Shown piece after piece: positions 54,130 through 63,062 of a DNA stretch of 64,000 bases. The stretch spans positions 1 to 64,000 of the forward strand of contig CAJXTI010000006.1 in assembly GCA_913061185.1 (NCBI GenBank), in the 5' to 3' direction. Under the pieces are notes generated by a model. That model was not told the DNA's origin and ran no database searches. It saw only the letters and a list, made by a program, of their open reading frames with translations. Position 1 is the first letter of the stretch; the number at the start of each line of letters is the position of its first letter. Made by a program: the position numbers and the translations under genes. This stretch comes from an uncultured Oceanobacter sp. Lineage in GTDB: Bacteria; Pseudomonadota; Gammaproteobacteria; Pseudomonadales; Oceanobacteraceae.

Positions 54130-54374
54130 TGATGATGGCCCTGGCCGTGTCTGCTCCAGATCACACCTCTCCTGGGATGGTGATCGATAATGAGCAGGGA
54201 CGGTCTTTTTTGATTTCCTGGATTAATATCACCGTTGCAAACTGAATCACCCGAGTTTCGGGGCGGCTGTTTCAGTAAAGAAAACCTGGCTGGTTTTTGG
54301 CCTCGTTGTATTGATGACACTCATCGTTTGGTTTATGCCGTTGGCGATCGATTTGTTACTGCCATTTCGTGTCG

Positions 54375-54441
54375 TTATCGCTACTTGGTTATCGCTACTT
54401 GGTTATCGCTACTTGGTTATCGCTACTTGGTTATCGCTACT
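54375..54441 (+). repeat. 14-bp tandem repeat
   Basis: TTATCGCTACTTGG occurs four times without change at 54375, 54389, 54403 and 54417, followed by a partial fifth (54431-54441). The period is not a multiple of three, so no real reading frame crosses it. It lies in the long non-coding gap between ligB and the aro leader. Identical copies suggest recent slippage. Confidence 0.92.
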
Positions 54442-54615
54442 GATTGTATTATGGACTTCTCATCTTAACAGGCTGCTGGATGTTCAGTAGACGGTTGCGC
54501 CATAATTCATCCTATGAATACCATGTACAGCGCTGAATGCTGATATTTATGGTTGCAATTCATCTATTCCGGATTAGGATGGACACTTCACTAAAACGAA
54601 CGCTTCGGTATTGCA

Positions 54616-54756
54616 ATGAACTCAGCACGGTTACGTCAACGCTTGAACAGCTCTACGGCCCAGGTCGCAGTGGCAAGAGCGTGCTTGAGCGGTGCAGTCG
54701 TGGCGTATTGGTATTTTGGTTATGGCTATTTTAGCCAGGAGCCAGGCTGCCAGTAG
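54616..54756 (+). CDS. Leader peptide of the DAHP synthase attenuator
   Basis: Open frame of 46 codons from the ATG at 54616 to the TAG at 54754. Codons 31-39 (54706-54732) read YWYFGYGYF: four Tyr, two Phe and one Trp in nine residues, an extreme density. It stops 48 bp before the first attenuator arm at 54804 and 286 bp before the aro gene. The ribosome site of the long frame is poor, so translation may start later in the frame, for example at the in-frame TTG or GTG codons nearer the cluster. Stalling at aromatic codons would report charged tRNA levels. Confidence 0.72.
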   Translation: MNSARLRQRLNSSTAQVAVARACLSGAVVAYWYFGYGYFSQEPGCQ

Positions 54757-54840
54757 TGTGAACAGAACACTCGGCAGTTTGGCTTCAAGCCAGCTGCCAC
54801 CGGAAACCCCGATTGGCAGCTGGCTGATCGGGGTTTTTTT
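54740..54840 (+). terminator. Transcription attenuator in front of DAHP synthase
   Basis: Terminator: AAACCCCGAT (54804-54813) pairs with ATCGGGGTTT (54827-54836), followed by T to 54840. Competing fold: 54788-54799 (AGCCAGCTGCCA) pairs over 12 bp with 54814-54825, whose loop contains the 5' arm of the terminator. A near copy of that left arm (AGCCAGGCTGCCA, 54740-54752) overlaps the end of the leader peptide and can compete for the same partner. This is the classic leader/anti-terminator/terminator layout. Confidence 0.75.
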
Positions 54841-55041
54841 ATGATTGTTTTTCACAGGATTCAGGTCGAGATTGCTATGCAAGCATTGGCAAAACTCAAA
54901 ATTTCTCAAGCTTGCACCGGTGTGTGCAGCTTCTGGCGGTGGCGATTTAGCTGCGGTGACGTGCGGGCGCGATATTGGCGCTAGCCCATCACCGAGCAAA
55001 GCGAATACACCACATCCAGTAAAAAATTGAGGAATATCGAT

Positions 55042-56106
55042 ATGACAACCCCCACTTTGACTTCCCGTTCTGCCAGCAGCAACGACCCGGCGGTACGCCC
55101 GATTGCAACACCGGCCATGCTCAAGGCACGGCTGGCATTGAGTGACGACGTCCGTATCCGGATTGAGCAGCAGCGCCAGCAGATTCGTAACATCCTGAAT
55201 GGCGAAGACTCACGTTTGCTGGTGATTACCGGCCCCTGTTCCATTCATGATGAAGCCGCAGCGCTGGATTATGGCCAGCGTTTGATGGCGCTGAATGAGC
55301 AGCTTGGCGACCGCTTGCTGATTGTGATGCGTGCCTACGTCGAAAAACCACGTACCCATATTGGCTGGAAAGGTCTGGCCTACGACCCTGAACGTGATGG
55401 CAGTGGTGATATGCAAGCCGGGCTGGAGCGTTCTCGCAAGGTGATGTTGGCACTGGCCGAAATGGGTTTGCCACTGGCGACAGAAGCGTTAAATCCACTG
55501 GTGATGATGTACCTGGATGATCTGATCAGCTGGACTGCCATTGGTGCTCGCACCACTGAATCACAGATCCATCGTGAAATGGTCAGTCACCTGGGGATGC
55601 CCACCGGATTAAAAAACGGCACCGATGGTTCCATGATGACAGCCATCAATGCCATGGTGGCGGCTCGTCACAGCCATCATACCCTGGGCGTTGATTGCCA
55701 CGGTCAAATGGCGATGCTGACCACCCCAGGTAACCCGGATACTCATATCGTGTTACGCGGTGGTAATGGTATGACCAATTACGATGCGGCCAGTGTCGCC
55801 GCCGCCCAACAACAGTTGCAGGAAGCGGACTGCAATGTGGGTGTGCTGGTGGATTGCAGCCACGCCAACGCGTGCAAGCAGCACCGTCGCCAAACCGCTA
55901 TAGCGCTGGACGTTGTTGGTCAGCGCTTGGCCGGTAATGACCGGATTCTGGGGGTGATGCTGGAAAGCTTCATTAACGAAGGCAATCAGAAAATGTCGGC
56001 CAATCTGGTGTACGGTCAGTCCATCACTGACCCATGTCTGGGTTGGGATCAGACCGAAGCACTGCTGCGTGAGATGCACCAGCAACTGGCTGAGATCAGG
56101 CCGTGA
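55042..56106 (+). CDS. 3-deoxy-7-phosphoheptulonate synthase (class I)
   Basis: 354 residues, AroF/G/H type; joins PEP and erythrose-4-phosphate, the first step of aromatic amino acid synthesis. Start ATG at 55042 with GAGG 9 bp upstream; a TTG at 55027 is in frame. GPCSIHD, RAYVEKPRTHIGWKGL, ARTTESQIHREM, KNGTDG and DCSHANACKQH carry the substrate and metal residues. The leader suggests control by Tyr, Phe and Trp supply. Which amino acid inhibits the enzyme cannot be read. It overlaps the convergent permease gene by 11 bp. Confidence 0.93.
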   Translation: MTTPTLTSRSASSNDPAVRPIATPAMLKARLALSDDVRIRIEQQRQQIRNILNGEDSRLLVITGPCSIHDEAAALDYGQRLMALNEQLGDRLLIVMRAYVEKPRTHIGWKGLAYDPERDGSGDMQAGLERSRKVMLALAEMGLPLATEALNPLVMMYLDDLISWTAIGARTTESQIHREMVSHLGMPTGLKNGTDGSMMTAINAMVAARHSHHTLGVDCHGQMAMLTTPGNPDTHIVLRGGNGMTNYDAASVAAAQQQLQEADCNVGVLVDCSHANACKQHRRQTAIALDVVGQRLAGNDRILGVMLESFINEGNQKMSANLVYGQSITDPCLGWDQTEALLREMHQQLAEIRP

Positions 56107-56866
56107 TCCCCATACTCTGCAAGCCCTGCCAAAGCAGACGCAGGGCGAGCAGAGTAACAACGACCCTGAACGCCTGTTTAAACCACTCACCGGGAATACG
56201 GTTCAACAATTTAAGACCCATCCAGGTGCCAAACGCACCGCTGGCAATCATCAGAAGCACCAGTGGCAGCCACTGCCAGAAAGCAAAACCCACGGCGGTA
56301 AATACGATCGCCTTGAAGGTATGTTGCAGGGTCATGCAGGTGGCAAAGGTACTGGTGAGTTGCAGTTTGCTGTAGTTGTTACGGTGCACAAAACCGGCAA
56401 CCAGTGGCCCGGTCGCACCGACAAACATGGTCAGAAACGTGGTGAGTGCCCCGGCAAATATTCGCCCGATCGGGCTGAGCTGGCGTTTGCCCGGCTTGTT
56501 CCCCCACACCAGAAACAGAATAAAACCCGCCACCGCAAATTGAATCAGGTAGAGCGGCAGCTGCACCACAACCACACTGGCTAATCCAGCACCGAGTACT
56601 GCCCCGATACTGAAGTAACGCAGCATGGCCCAGTCGATATGTCGAAAGGTCATCAACATGCGATTGCCGTTTGAGCCCAGCTGCACCAGACCATGCACCG
56701 GAATCAGTGCGTTGACGGGGACCAGAGAAGCCATCACCGCCAGTAACAACAGGCCACCGCCGATGCCGACAGCGGCCGTCATAAACGATGTGAAACCGGC
56801 AAACGCAATCAGGACGAGCGCCGATGTCAGCGACAGATCGGCAGGTGTCAGCAGTTCAAGCATCAT
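56096..56866 (-). CDS. TauE/SafE (TSUP) family permease
   Basis: 256 residues with about eight membrane helices. Start ATG at 56866 (AAGGA 10 bp upstream); a TTG further upstream is in frame. The two-fold repeat is visible at ALVLIAFAGFTSFMTAAVGIGGGLLLLAVMA and IFAGALTTFLTMFVGATGPLVAGFVH. Family members export or import sulfite, sulfoacetate or other organosulfur anions; the neighbours do not indicate the substrate. Confidence 0.88.
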   Translation of the reverse strand: MMLELLTPADLSLTSALVLIAFAGFTSFMTAAVGIGGGLLLLAVMASLVPVNALIPVHGLVQLGSNGNRMLMTFRHIDWAMLRYFSIGAVLGAGLASVVVVQLPLYLIQFAVAGFILFLVWGNKPGKRQLSPIGRIFAGALTTFLTMFVGATGPLVAGFVHRNNYSKLQLTSTFATCMTLQHTFKAIVFTAVGFAFWQWLPLVLLMIASGAFGTWMGLKLLNRIPGEWFKQAFRVVVTLLALRLLWQGLQSMGITA

Positions 56867-56896
56867 GAGTCCGGTATCCTTGTGGGCCAATCAGCG

Positions 56897-57784
56897 TCAG
56901 CGCCGCGTCGGTTTTTGCTGGTGTTGATGAGAAGACGATGCGGGCGGATGCGGGCGTTTATGTGGGTTGTGCTGCTGCCCGGTACGTTTTAACCCGGTCT
57001 GTTTTAACCAAATACGCTTTAGCCAGGTGAAAGTACCGCTCAGCGCCAGAAAAATCAGCACAATACTGACCGCATCAACCACCCATACGCCAATGCGCCC
57101 AAACAGGCGACCGCTGTGCAAGTCCAGGAGCAATCGCTCGCGGGTGATACCTGGCACCGGCTTGTCGCTGTTGAGTTGCGCTGTCAGTTCTTGGGGTAGC
57201 GATTCGGGTGTGGCCCAGTCGGCGGCCAGATCAGAGCGGGCAGGCTGCCAACTCCAACTGTTGTTGTCGAGGTAATAGGGTGAGTTTGCCTGCAGCAGCA
57301 GGGAGCCATTCTCTGGCGTGTTGTTCGAGGTGTTGTTCGAGGTGTTGTTTGGAGAATGGTGTGTGGCTGTCGCCATGGTGCCAATCGCGCTGGCCTGAAC
57401 CGGCAGATTAGTCAACTCTTCAACCAGTTGACCATCCGGCAGATACAGTGCAATACGATTGTTACACAGCAGGGCGATGGTTTCTTGCCAACGCAGCGCG
57501 CCCAATAACGGCTGTTCACAATGGCCAATCGGGCTTTGATCCAGATAGAGGCTATTACCAACCTGACTGACCCAGTGCTTGCCAGTTGCGAAGCCTTGAT
57601 CAATATCCGTGTCATGGATGCCATACAGCCAGGCCACCCAGGACGAATAAACCGGTGTCTTGGCCCAGCCCAAAGACTGGCTGTGATTAATCAGGATGCC
57701 GGTGATCGCCAGCATCAGGATCACCGGCAGAATAATCAAACCGCTGCGGCGATGCCAGTGAATCAGAAAGGGAACGAGTTTCAA
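56897..57784 (-). CDS. PepSY-domain membrane protein
   Basis: About 295 residues if translation starts at the TTG at 57784 (ACAGG 7 bp upstream); no ATG fits, and a longer frame to 57937 overlaps the FMN-binding gene. An N-terminal membrane helix (SGLIILPVILMLAITGILINHS) follows HWHRR, a periplasmic PepSY-like region with GRLFGRIG, and a second helix (VVDAVSIVLIFLALSGTFTWLKR). A triplicated NNTS lies in the middle, and the C-terminus is His/Gln-rich. Such proteins pair with FMN-binding proteins in membrane electron transfer. It follows that gene by 35 bp. Confidence 0.8.
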   Translation of the reverse strand: MKLVPFLIHWHRRSGLIILPVILMLAITGILINHSQSLGWAKTPVYSSWVAWLYGIHDTDIDQGFATGKHWVSQVGNSLYLDQSPIGHCEQPLLGALRWQETIALLCNNRIALYLPDGQLVEELTNLPVQASAIGTMATATHHSPNNTSNNTSNNTPENGSLLLQANSPYYLDNNSWSWQPARSDLAADWATPESLPQELTAQLNSDKPVPGITRERLLLDLHSGRLFGRIGVWVVDAVSIVLIFLALSGTFTWLKRIWLKQTGLKRTGQQHNPHKRPHPPASSSHQHQQKPTRR

Positions 57785-57818
57785 AACAGGGCCTGTAATC
57801 GGGTGTCGTCGGGGTGGG

Positions 57819-58373
57819 TCAGGGCTTGCTGGCGGCCTGATTGTGGCTGACCCCGGTTTGCTCTGCAAGGTACAGCGCCAGACGGGCGACATTGGTGACG
57901 GCACGTACCGACAATGTGGCACCGGTAATGCCGTCAATGTGGCTGCTTAACTGCTGTGTTTCATCCAGCCGGGCACCGCTAAACTGGTCGGTAAAAAACG
58001 GATAGCGGACTTCCCATCCCCGGGATTCAAGAAAGGCCAGCACCGAGACTGACTGTATCGTATCGTCAACCACCACAACCCCGATCGTAATTGGCCGCTC
58101 CTTGCCAATTTCTTCCATAATCCAGGCACTGGTTGCCCCGGCTTGCCAGTATCTGACCCGTAGCCCGGAATAGGGATGCCCCAGCAGTTTTGATGCGGCA
58201 TTCTTGTGTTCGGGCTTGAGCCACAGGGTTTTGGCAGCCGCTTGTTGCTCGCCAAACGTCTGTGACAGAAAGGCTTCCTGACTGAGGTAGTTATCGGCGC
58301 TGGCGGCGTTGGCCAGCAGCCACAGGATCAGGCTCCGCAGAGTCAGGCTCCAGAGGATATTATTCAGCTTCAC
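57819..58373 (-). CDS. Periplasmic FMN-binding protein
   Basis: 184 residues from a GTG at 58373 (GGGA 5 bp upstream), which gives a proper signal peptide (NNILWSLTLRSLILWLLANAASA); an ATG at 58391 is the alternative and would overlap the peroxidase gene by 32 bp. FMN-binding domain with DGITGATLS (about 147-155), the motif flavinylated on Thr by ApbE. With the PepSY protein it forms a likely extracytoplasmic electron-transfer pair, perhaps feeding the di-heme proteins nearby; this is inference. Confidence 0.85.
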   Translation of the reverse strand: MKLNNILWSLTLRSLILWLLANAASADNYLSQEAFLSQTFGEQQAAAKTLWLKPEHKNAASKLLGHPYSGLRVRYWQAGATSAWIMEEIGKERPITIGVVVVDDTIQSVSVLAFLESRGWEVRYPFFTDQFSGARLDETQQLSSHIDGITGATLSVRAVTNVARLALYLAEQTGVSHNQAASKP

Positions 58374-59592
58374 AGTTTTCCCACTCGACATCCGGAATCA
58401 GACTTTCGTAGCGGGCATCGGTCAGCGTCATCATAAAGCACACCAGCACTTCCACATCGTCGTCGTCGAGCAAGCTGCCGTCCTGAAGCTCGGTGAGGTT
58501 AACCGTGTCGCTGATTTCCGGGTCAGCCCAGGCGACACCGGTTTCCGGATTGAGGCTGTTACTGCTGCCGGTCAGCCAGTGGTCGTAAAACTTGACGACC
58601 GTGGCTAATTCATTAAATACACCGTTGTGCATATAGGGTGCGGTGACGGCGACGTTGCGCAGGGTTGGCACCTTGAATTTACCGGCTTCCGTGTCAGCAG
58701 TGACGGCGCTGTTGTTAAATTGCAAACCGGTATCAATAAAGTCATCGGCCGAACCATTGGCACTGCGGACGGCAGTGTTAATGGGAACGCCGATGTTGTG
58801 GTATTCGTAGCCAGTAAAGGTTTCGCCGCTGCTGCTCTGGCGTTTCAACTGGTGGCAAGTGGCGCAGTTGGTGAATTGCTGGGAAAAAAACAGCACCTTG
58901 CCTGAGGCGACTTTAGAGATGACGCCATAGTCGTAATAATCCGGGTCATCTGAATCCAGTAATGAACGATCGTACTTGGAATCGAACGGTGCAAAGGCGT
59001 CGGTGGCTTCAAAGCGGGCGATGGCATCGGTCATGGCGTCATAGGCGGTGTCGGTAGCGTCGAATACGTCTGTGCCGTAAAGGGTTTCAAGGGCGGCAAT
59101 ATAGTCTGTATTTTCTAACAGTCGTTCTACTACGCTGGCACGATCCGGCATACCCATTTCAATCGGATTTAATGGCGGGCCACCAGCCTGGTCGGCCAGG
59201 GTGGTGGCCCGGCCATCATGGAACTGGCCGCCAAGCCAACCACTGTAATCGGATTGCTGGCTATTGAAGCGGGTACGGCTGCCGTTGTGAAAATCGGGTG
59301 TCTGTGAGGCGTAGGTCACTGTGGGGGCGTTACGGTCACCCAGTGAAACACCGTCATCACCGATGGAAACAGCGGCGGTCTGGTCACTGTCGTTTTTGCG
59401 ACTGTCGGTAAATGCCTGAGCGACATCGTGGCAGCTGGCACAAGACTGGGTACGGTTAAACGACAGACTGACATCGTTAAACAGGCTTTCACCCAGAGCT
59501 TCCTTGCTGTCAAAAGCGGGGCTGGAAGAATCGGATGACCCACCACAGCTGCTCAGTAATAGCGCCAATAATACAGTTAGATACTTTCTCAC
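58360..59592 (-). CDS. Di-heme cytochrome c peroxidase family lipoprotein
   Basis: 410 residues from a GTG at 59592 (GGAG 5 bp upstream). Lipobox LLSSC with Cys16. Two heme sites, CASCH at 51-55 and CATCH at 243-247, and PYMHNGVFNEL near the C-terminus place it in the CcpA/MauG superfamily. Similar proteins are neighbours of imelysin genes in many marine gammaproteobacteria. The very acidic sequence fits a periplasmic marine protein. Divergent from the imelysin gene, with a Fur box between. Confidence 0.88.
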   Translation of the reverse strand: MRKYLTVLLALLLSSCGGSSDSSSPAFDSKEALGESLFNDVSLSFNRTQSCASCHDVAQAFTDSRKNDSDQTAAVSIGDDGVSLGDRNAPTVTYASQTPDFHNGSRTRFNSQQSDYSGWLGGQFHDGRATTLADQAGGPPLNPIEMGMPDRASVVERLLENTDYIAALETLYGTDVFDATDTAYDAMTDAIARFEATDAFAPFDSKYDRSLLDSDDPDYYDYGVISKVASGKVLFFSQQFTNCATCHQLKRQSSSGETFTGYEYHNIGVPINTAVRSANGSADDFIDTGLQFNNSAVTADTEAGKFKVPTLRNVAVTAPYMHNGVFNELATVVKFYDHWLTGSSNSLNPETGVAWADPEISDTVNLTELQDGSLLDDDDVEVLVCFMMTLTDARYESLIPDVEWENCEAE

Positions 59593-59725
59593 GACGGCTC
59601 CAATTTCACCCCGCTCCATTGGGGAATGTTCAGGTTGATGGCTTTGCGATTGTCTTGCTGCAATCTGTCTAGGAGTCTACCACGCAGTCATCATGTTGCT
59701 AAAGGTAATGCAAGTTCGAGTCTAT

Positions 59726-59754
59726 TTGTAAATCATTTGCATTAGTAATATGAT
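59726..59754 (+). promoter_or_regulatory. Fur-box promoter of the imelysin operon
   Basis: TGTAAAT-C-ATTTGCA (59727-59741) is a 7-1-7 dyad with 6 of 7 paired positions, in Fur style. It overlaps a -35 TTGTAA (59726-59731); after 17 bp there is TATGAT (59749-59754). Iron-bound Fur would block this promoter. A second AATGCAA lies at 59707-59713. Confidence 0.65.
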
Positions 59755-59860
59755 CCCGGTCAACTTCAATCGGAACTATTCCGTTTTACTGTAAGTGCGG
59801 ATGTTTTCCGTAAGACGGATAAACCGTCGACTTTGCCTTATTTTCAGACAGGAGTGTTGA

Positions 59861-61363
59861 ATGATGAAATTGACCTCGCTTGCTGCGGCTATCGCCGTAA
59901 CGTCCATGTTGACGGCCTGTGGTGGTGGTAGCTCAAGCAGTTCCACGGATGCGGATGACGCTCAGGCGACCGCCGTCATTAACGTGGCTAACGTCAGTAA
60001 AGTGTTGGAAACCAATGCGGATATCGCACTGGCAACCTACAGCGATGCCGTTGACACCGCTATTGAGTTGCAGACTGCGCTGCAAACCTTCCGCGAAGAT
60101 CCAACCGAAGAAAATTTTGTTGCCGCCAAAACAGCCTGGCTGGTAGCGCGTGAGCCTTATGGGCAGACCGAAGTTTATCGCTTTCGCCTGAGCCCGATTG
60201 ACTCCACCGACTACAGCTCGGAAGACGGCCCGGAAGGTGACATCAATGCCTGGCCATTAGGTGAGGCCCTGATCGATTACGTGCAGACCAACGATACGGA
60301 TTTTGGTACTGATCAGGTGGGCGTAACCGCCAACGCCGCTGGTATTAATGGTGGTGGTGCCTTGACAGCAGCCGGTGCGGAAGATCAGTCGAATAACATC
60401 ATTGGCAATACCAGCATCGACATTAGCGCCGACCTGCTGGCTAATACCGCCACCGCTGATGACGAGCACGACGTGATTGCCGGATACCACGCCATTGAGT
60501 TCTTGCTGTGGGGCCAGGATCTGAACAATGATGGTGAAACCACTGATGGTACGGATCGTGATGAGGCGGTGAAAGCCAATACCGCTACTAACTACGCGGA
60601 AGGTGGTGATCGTCCTCTGAGCGATCTGGCTGAGGGTTACTCTGAGACCGACACTTACGACAGCAGCAATTTGTCCAACCGTCGTCACAAATTTATGGAA
60701 ATGGCCGTACAGAAGCTGATCGACGATTTAACCACAGTCCGTGACGGCTGGGCCGAAGGCGCTTCATACCGCACTGCTTTTACCACCATCAGCACCGAAG
60801 ACGAAGCCAAGCAGAAGCTGGCCGAAATCCTCACCGGGATGGGCACTTTGTCTGAAGGTGAATTGGCCGGTGAGCGGATGCAGATTGCCTTTTCTTCCAA
60901 TTCCCAGGAAGACGAACATTCCTGCTTCTCGGATAACACTCACCGTGATATCTGGCTGGATGCCGAGGGTGTTTCCAACAGCTACTACGGTGAATACGCC
61001 GGTTACGACAGCACGCTGGATGGTACCGACGACGCGACGGCTCGTGCCGTCAGTGGTTATGGCATTGATGATTATCTGGCTGATGCCGATTTGACGGAAC
61101 TGGCCAGCAGCATGGAAGCGGCTTTGGCCACGACTCAAACGGCTTATGTGGCAATCGATACTCTGGCCCGTGCCGGTACGCCTTTTGACGTCCAGATCAT
61201 TGAAGCGACCAGCAGCGAACCAGCCTACGATGCCATCAAGGCATTGAACGCTCAATCATCGGTGATTGCGGATGTGGCTGACGCGCTGGATATTGACGGC
61301 GAAACGGTTGTGGATGTGGATGCCTCTGAGTGTGATACTTCTGATCCAACCACTGAGTGTTAA
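59861..61363 (+). CDS. Imelysin-family iron-regulated lipoprotein (M75)
   Basis: 500 residues. Lipobox LTAC with Cys20 after MMKLTSLAAAIAVTSM; AGGAG lies 6 bp before the ATG. The family motif GxHxxE is G209-H211-E214 in AGYHAIEFLLWGQDL. Imelysins are periplasmic or surface helical-bundle proteins linked to iron uptake, with an unproven metal role. Strong excess of Asp and Glu, and a C-terminal Cys-Asp-Thr tail. First gene of an operon with the di-heme oxidoreductase. Confidence 0.9.
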   Translation: MMKLTSLAAAIAVTSMLTACGGGSSSSSTDADDAQATAVINVANVSKVLETNADIALATYSDAVDTAIELQTALQTFREDPTEENFVAAKTAWLVAREPYGQTEVYRFRLSPIDSTDYSSEDGPEGDINAWPLGEALIDYVQTNDTDFGTDQVGVTANAAGINGGGALTAAGAEDQSNNIIGNTSIDISADLLANTATADDEHDVIAGYHAIEFLLWGQDLNNDGETTDGTDRDEAVKANTATNYAEGGDRPLSDLAEGYSETDTYDSSNLSNRRHKFMEMAVQKLIDDLTTVRDGWAEGASYRTAFTTISTEDEAKQKLAEILTGMGTLSEGELAGERMQIAFSSNSQEDEHSCFSDNTHRDIWLDAEGVSNSYYGEYAGYDSTLDGTDDATARAVSGYGIDDYLADADLTELASSMEAALATTQTAYVAIDTLARAGTPFDVQIIEATSSEPAYDAIKALNAQSSVIADVADALDIDGETVVDVDASECDTSDPTTEC

Positions 61364-61400
61364 TATCGATGGTTGATCACCTGTTAGCAGGGGCTGAGTA

Positions 61401-62915
61401 ATGCGCAGTCTCTGTTTTCACCATAAGCCGGGCTTGTCCCGGCTTTTTGGCGTTTGTGTTCTGGCCGTGCTGATGGCTTCAACCAGTGCTTGTTCCGATA
61501 CCGAGGTGCCGCAACCTGATCCTGCTGAAGCCAGGCCGGGTGGCGATGCGACGACGTCGATAATCCCGTTTCCGGCATTGGACAAGGTGACGCCGAACTT
61601 GCCCGATGACGAGCGGCCGCAGTTTTATGCGGGCCGGGCGCTGGCGCACCAGCCTTGGGTCAAGGCACCGACGATTACCGATGCCCGTGATGGCCTGGGG
61701 CCGATTTATAACGCTCGCGGCTGTCTGGCCTGCCATATTCGTGGTGGTAAAAGCCGGATGCCAGACGATTCCGAAACGCCCTTGTTTGGGCCACTGGTAC
61801 GTATGAGTGTGGTGCTGGATGATGCCGCTGCCATGACTGCGGCGGCCAATAGTCACGCTGGAGTGATACCGGATCCTGTTTATGGTGACCAGTTACAAAC
61901 CCAGTCCATTGCCCTGTTGCATCAGTTGCGCCAGGCCTCGCCGGTCGCTATAGCGGAGCAACAGCAGGTAGCGCCGGAAGCGTATGCTTATGTGAAATGG
62001 CATGAACAGGCCTTTGTATATCCGGATGGCCGTCAGATAACACTGCGCAAACCCGAGCTGGATCTGCGTTATGTTGCCTACGGGGAATTTGATGCCGCTA
62101 CCCGTTTCAGCTTGAGAAACGCGCCGCCGATTCATGGCATGGGGTTGCTGGAGCTGATTCCGCAGGCTGATCTGGAGGCTCTGGCCGATCCGGATGATGC
62201 CGACGGTGATGGTATCTCGGGCCGTCAGAACCGGGTTTGGGACGCCAGAAGCCAACGCTGGCAAGCGGGTCGTTTTGGCCACAAGGCCAATCGCTCCAAT
62301 ATGGATATGATCGTTGCTTCCGCATTTGCCAACGATATTGGTATCAGTAATCCACTGTTTCCGTTCCAGCCCTGTACTGAGCAGCAGCCGCTGTGCCAAA
62401 AGCAAAGAAATGGAAATAATAGTCAGGGATTAGAACTACCTGATAATCTTTTGCGCCTGGTCACGAATTTCACTCGCAATCTGGGTGTTCCCACACGCCG
62501 GAATGTTGATAATGCCGATGTCCGGAAAGGACGACCCTTTTTTTACACCAGCGGCTGTGCCGCTTGCCATCAGCCGGGCTATACCACGACGGCCAGTAGT
62601 GCACAGCCACATTTGGGTAACCAACGTATCTGGCCGTACACCGACTTGCTGTTGCACGACATGGGGCCGGAACTGGCTGACGGGCGTCCAGACTTTGCTG
62701 CCAGCGGTAGCGAATGGCGTACCGCGCCGCTGTGGGGAATCGGTTTGATGGGGCAGGTCAACGGCAGCAAGCAGTATTTGCATGATGGCCGCGCCCGCAG
62801 CATAGAGGAAGCGATTCTCTGGCATGGCGGTGAAGCACTGGCGGCCCGGCAGAGATTTACCCATTTAAGCGCCGCAGAGCGCCGTTATCTGATCCAGTTT
62901 GTTGAGTCACTCTAG
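61401..62915 (+). CDS. Di-heme oxidoreductase (DUF1111, 'thiol oxidoreductase') lipoprotein
   Basis: 504 residues. Signal peptide with lipobox STSAC (Cys31). Heme sites CLACH (108-112) and CAACH (386-390), and a calcium-loop-like DPDDADGDGISGRQN (263-277). DUF1111 proteins are fused or adjacent to imelysins in iron-regulated loci of Pseudomonas and Vibrio. It follows imelysin by 37 bp. The electron partner is unknown. No second imelysin gene follows, unlike the usual order. Confidence 0.9.
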   Translation: MRSLCFHHKPGLSRLFGVCVLAVLMASTSACSDTEVPQPDPAEARPGGDATTSIIPFPALDKVTPNLPDDERPQFYAGRALAHQPWVKAPTITDARDGLGPIYNARGCLACHIRGGKSRMPDDSETPLFGPLVRMSVVLDDAAAMTAAANSHAGVIPDPVYGDQLQTQSIALLHQLRQASPVAIAEQQQVAPEAYAYVKWHEQAFVYPDGRQITLRKPELDLRYVAYGEFDAATRFSLRNAPPIHGMGLLELIPQADLEALADPDDADGDGISGRQNRVWDARSQRWQAGRFGHKANRSNMDMIVASAFANDIGISNPLFPFQPCTEQQPLCQKQRNGNNSQGLELPDNLLRLVTNFTRNLGVPTRRNVDNADVRKGRPFFYTSGCAACHQPGYTTTASSAQPHLGNQRIWPYTDLLLHDMGPELADGRPDFAASGSEWRTAPLWGIGLMGQVNGSKQYLHDGRARSIEEAILWHGGEALAARQRFTHLSAAERRYLIQFVESL

Positions 62916-63062
62916 GAGTCTGCAGGACTTGGGCGTTCGTCGCGAGGGAAAGACTGGTTTGAGCGATTTTTTGCGCAAAAAAGAGCCAGATTCAGCTATC
63001 CCGTAGTAGAGCAGTCCTAAGCCCGATAGATTCCTAGCTATCTGCTAGATGGGAGAACCCGA

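Noticed and set aside
54235-54468. 77-codon frame through the 14-bp repeats
   Set aside because: The repeat period shifts the frame, the composition is odd, and there is no ribosome site.
54537-54734. 65-codon frame ending VLVFWLWLF overlapping the leader peptide
   Set aside because: Its aromatic end comes from the same codons read in a shifted frame. The leader frame has the denser cluster (YWYFGYGYF) and ends just before the attenuator arms.
32399-57587. Shared string of about 19 bases at 32399-32417 and 57569-57587
   Set aside because: One copy is intergenic and the other inside a gene; no further similarity around them, so chance is likely.
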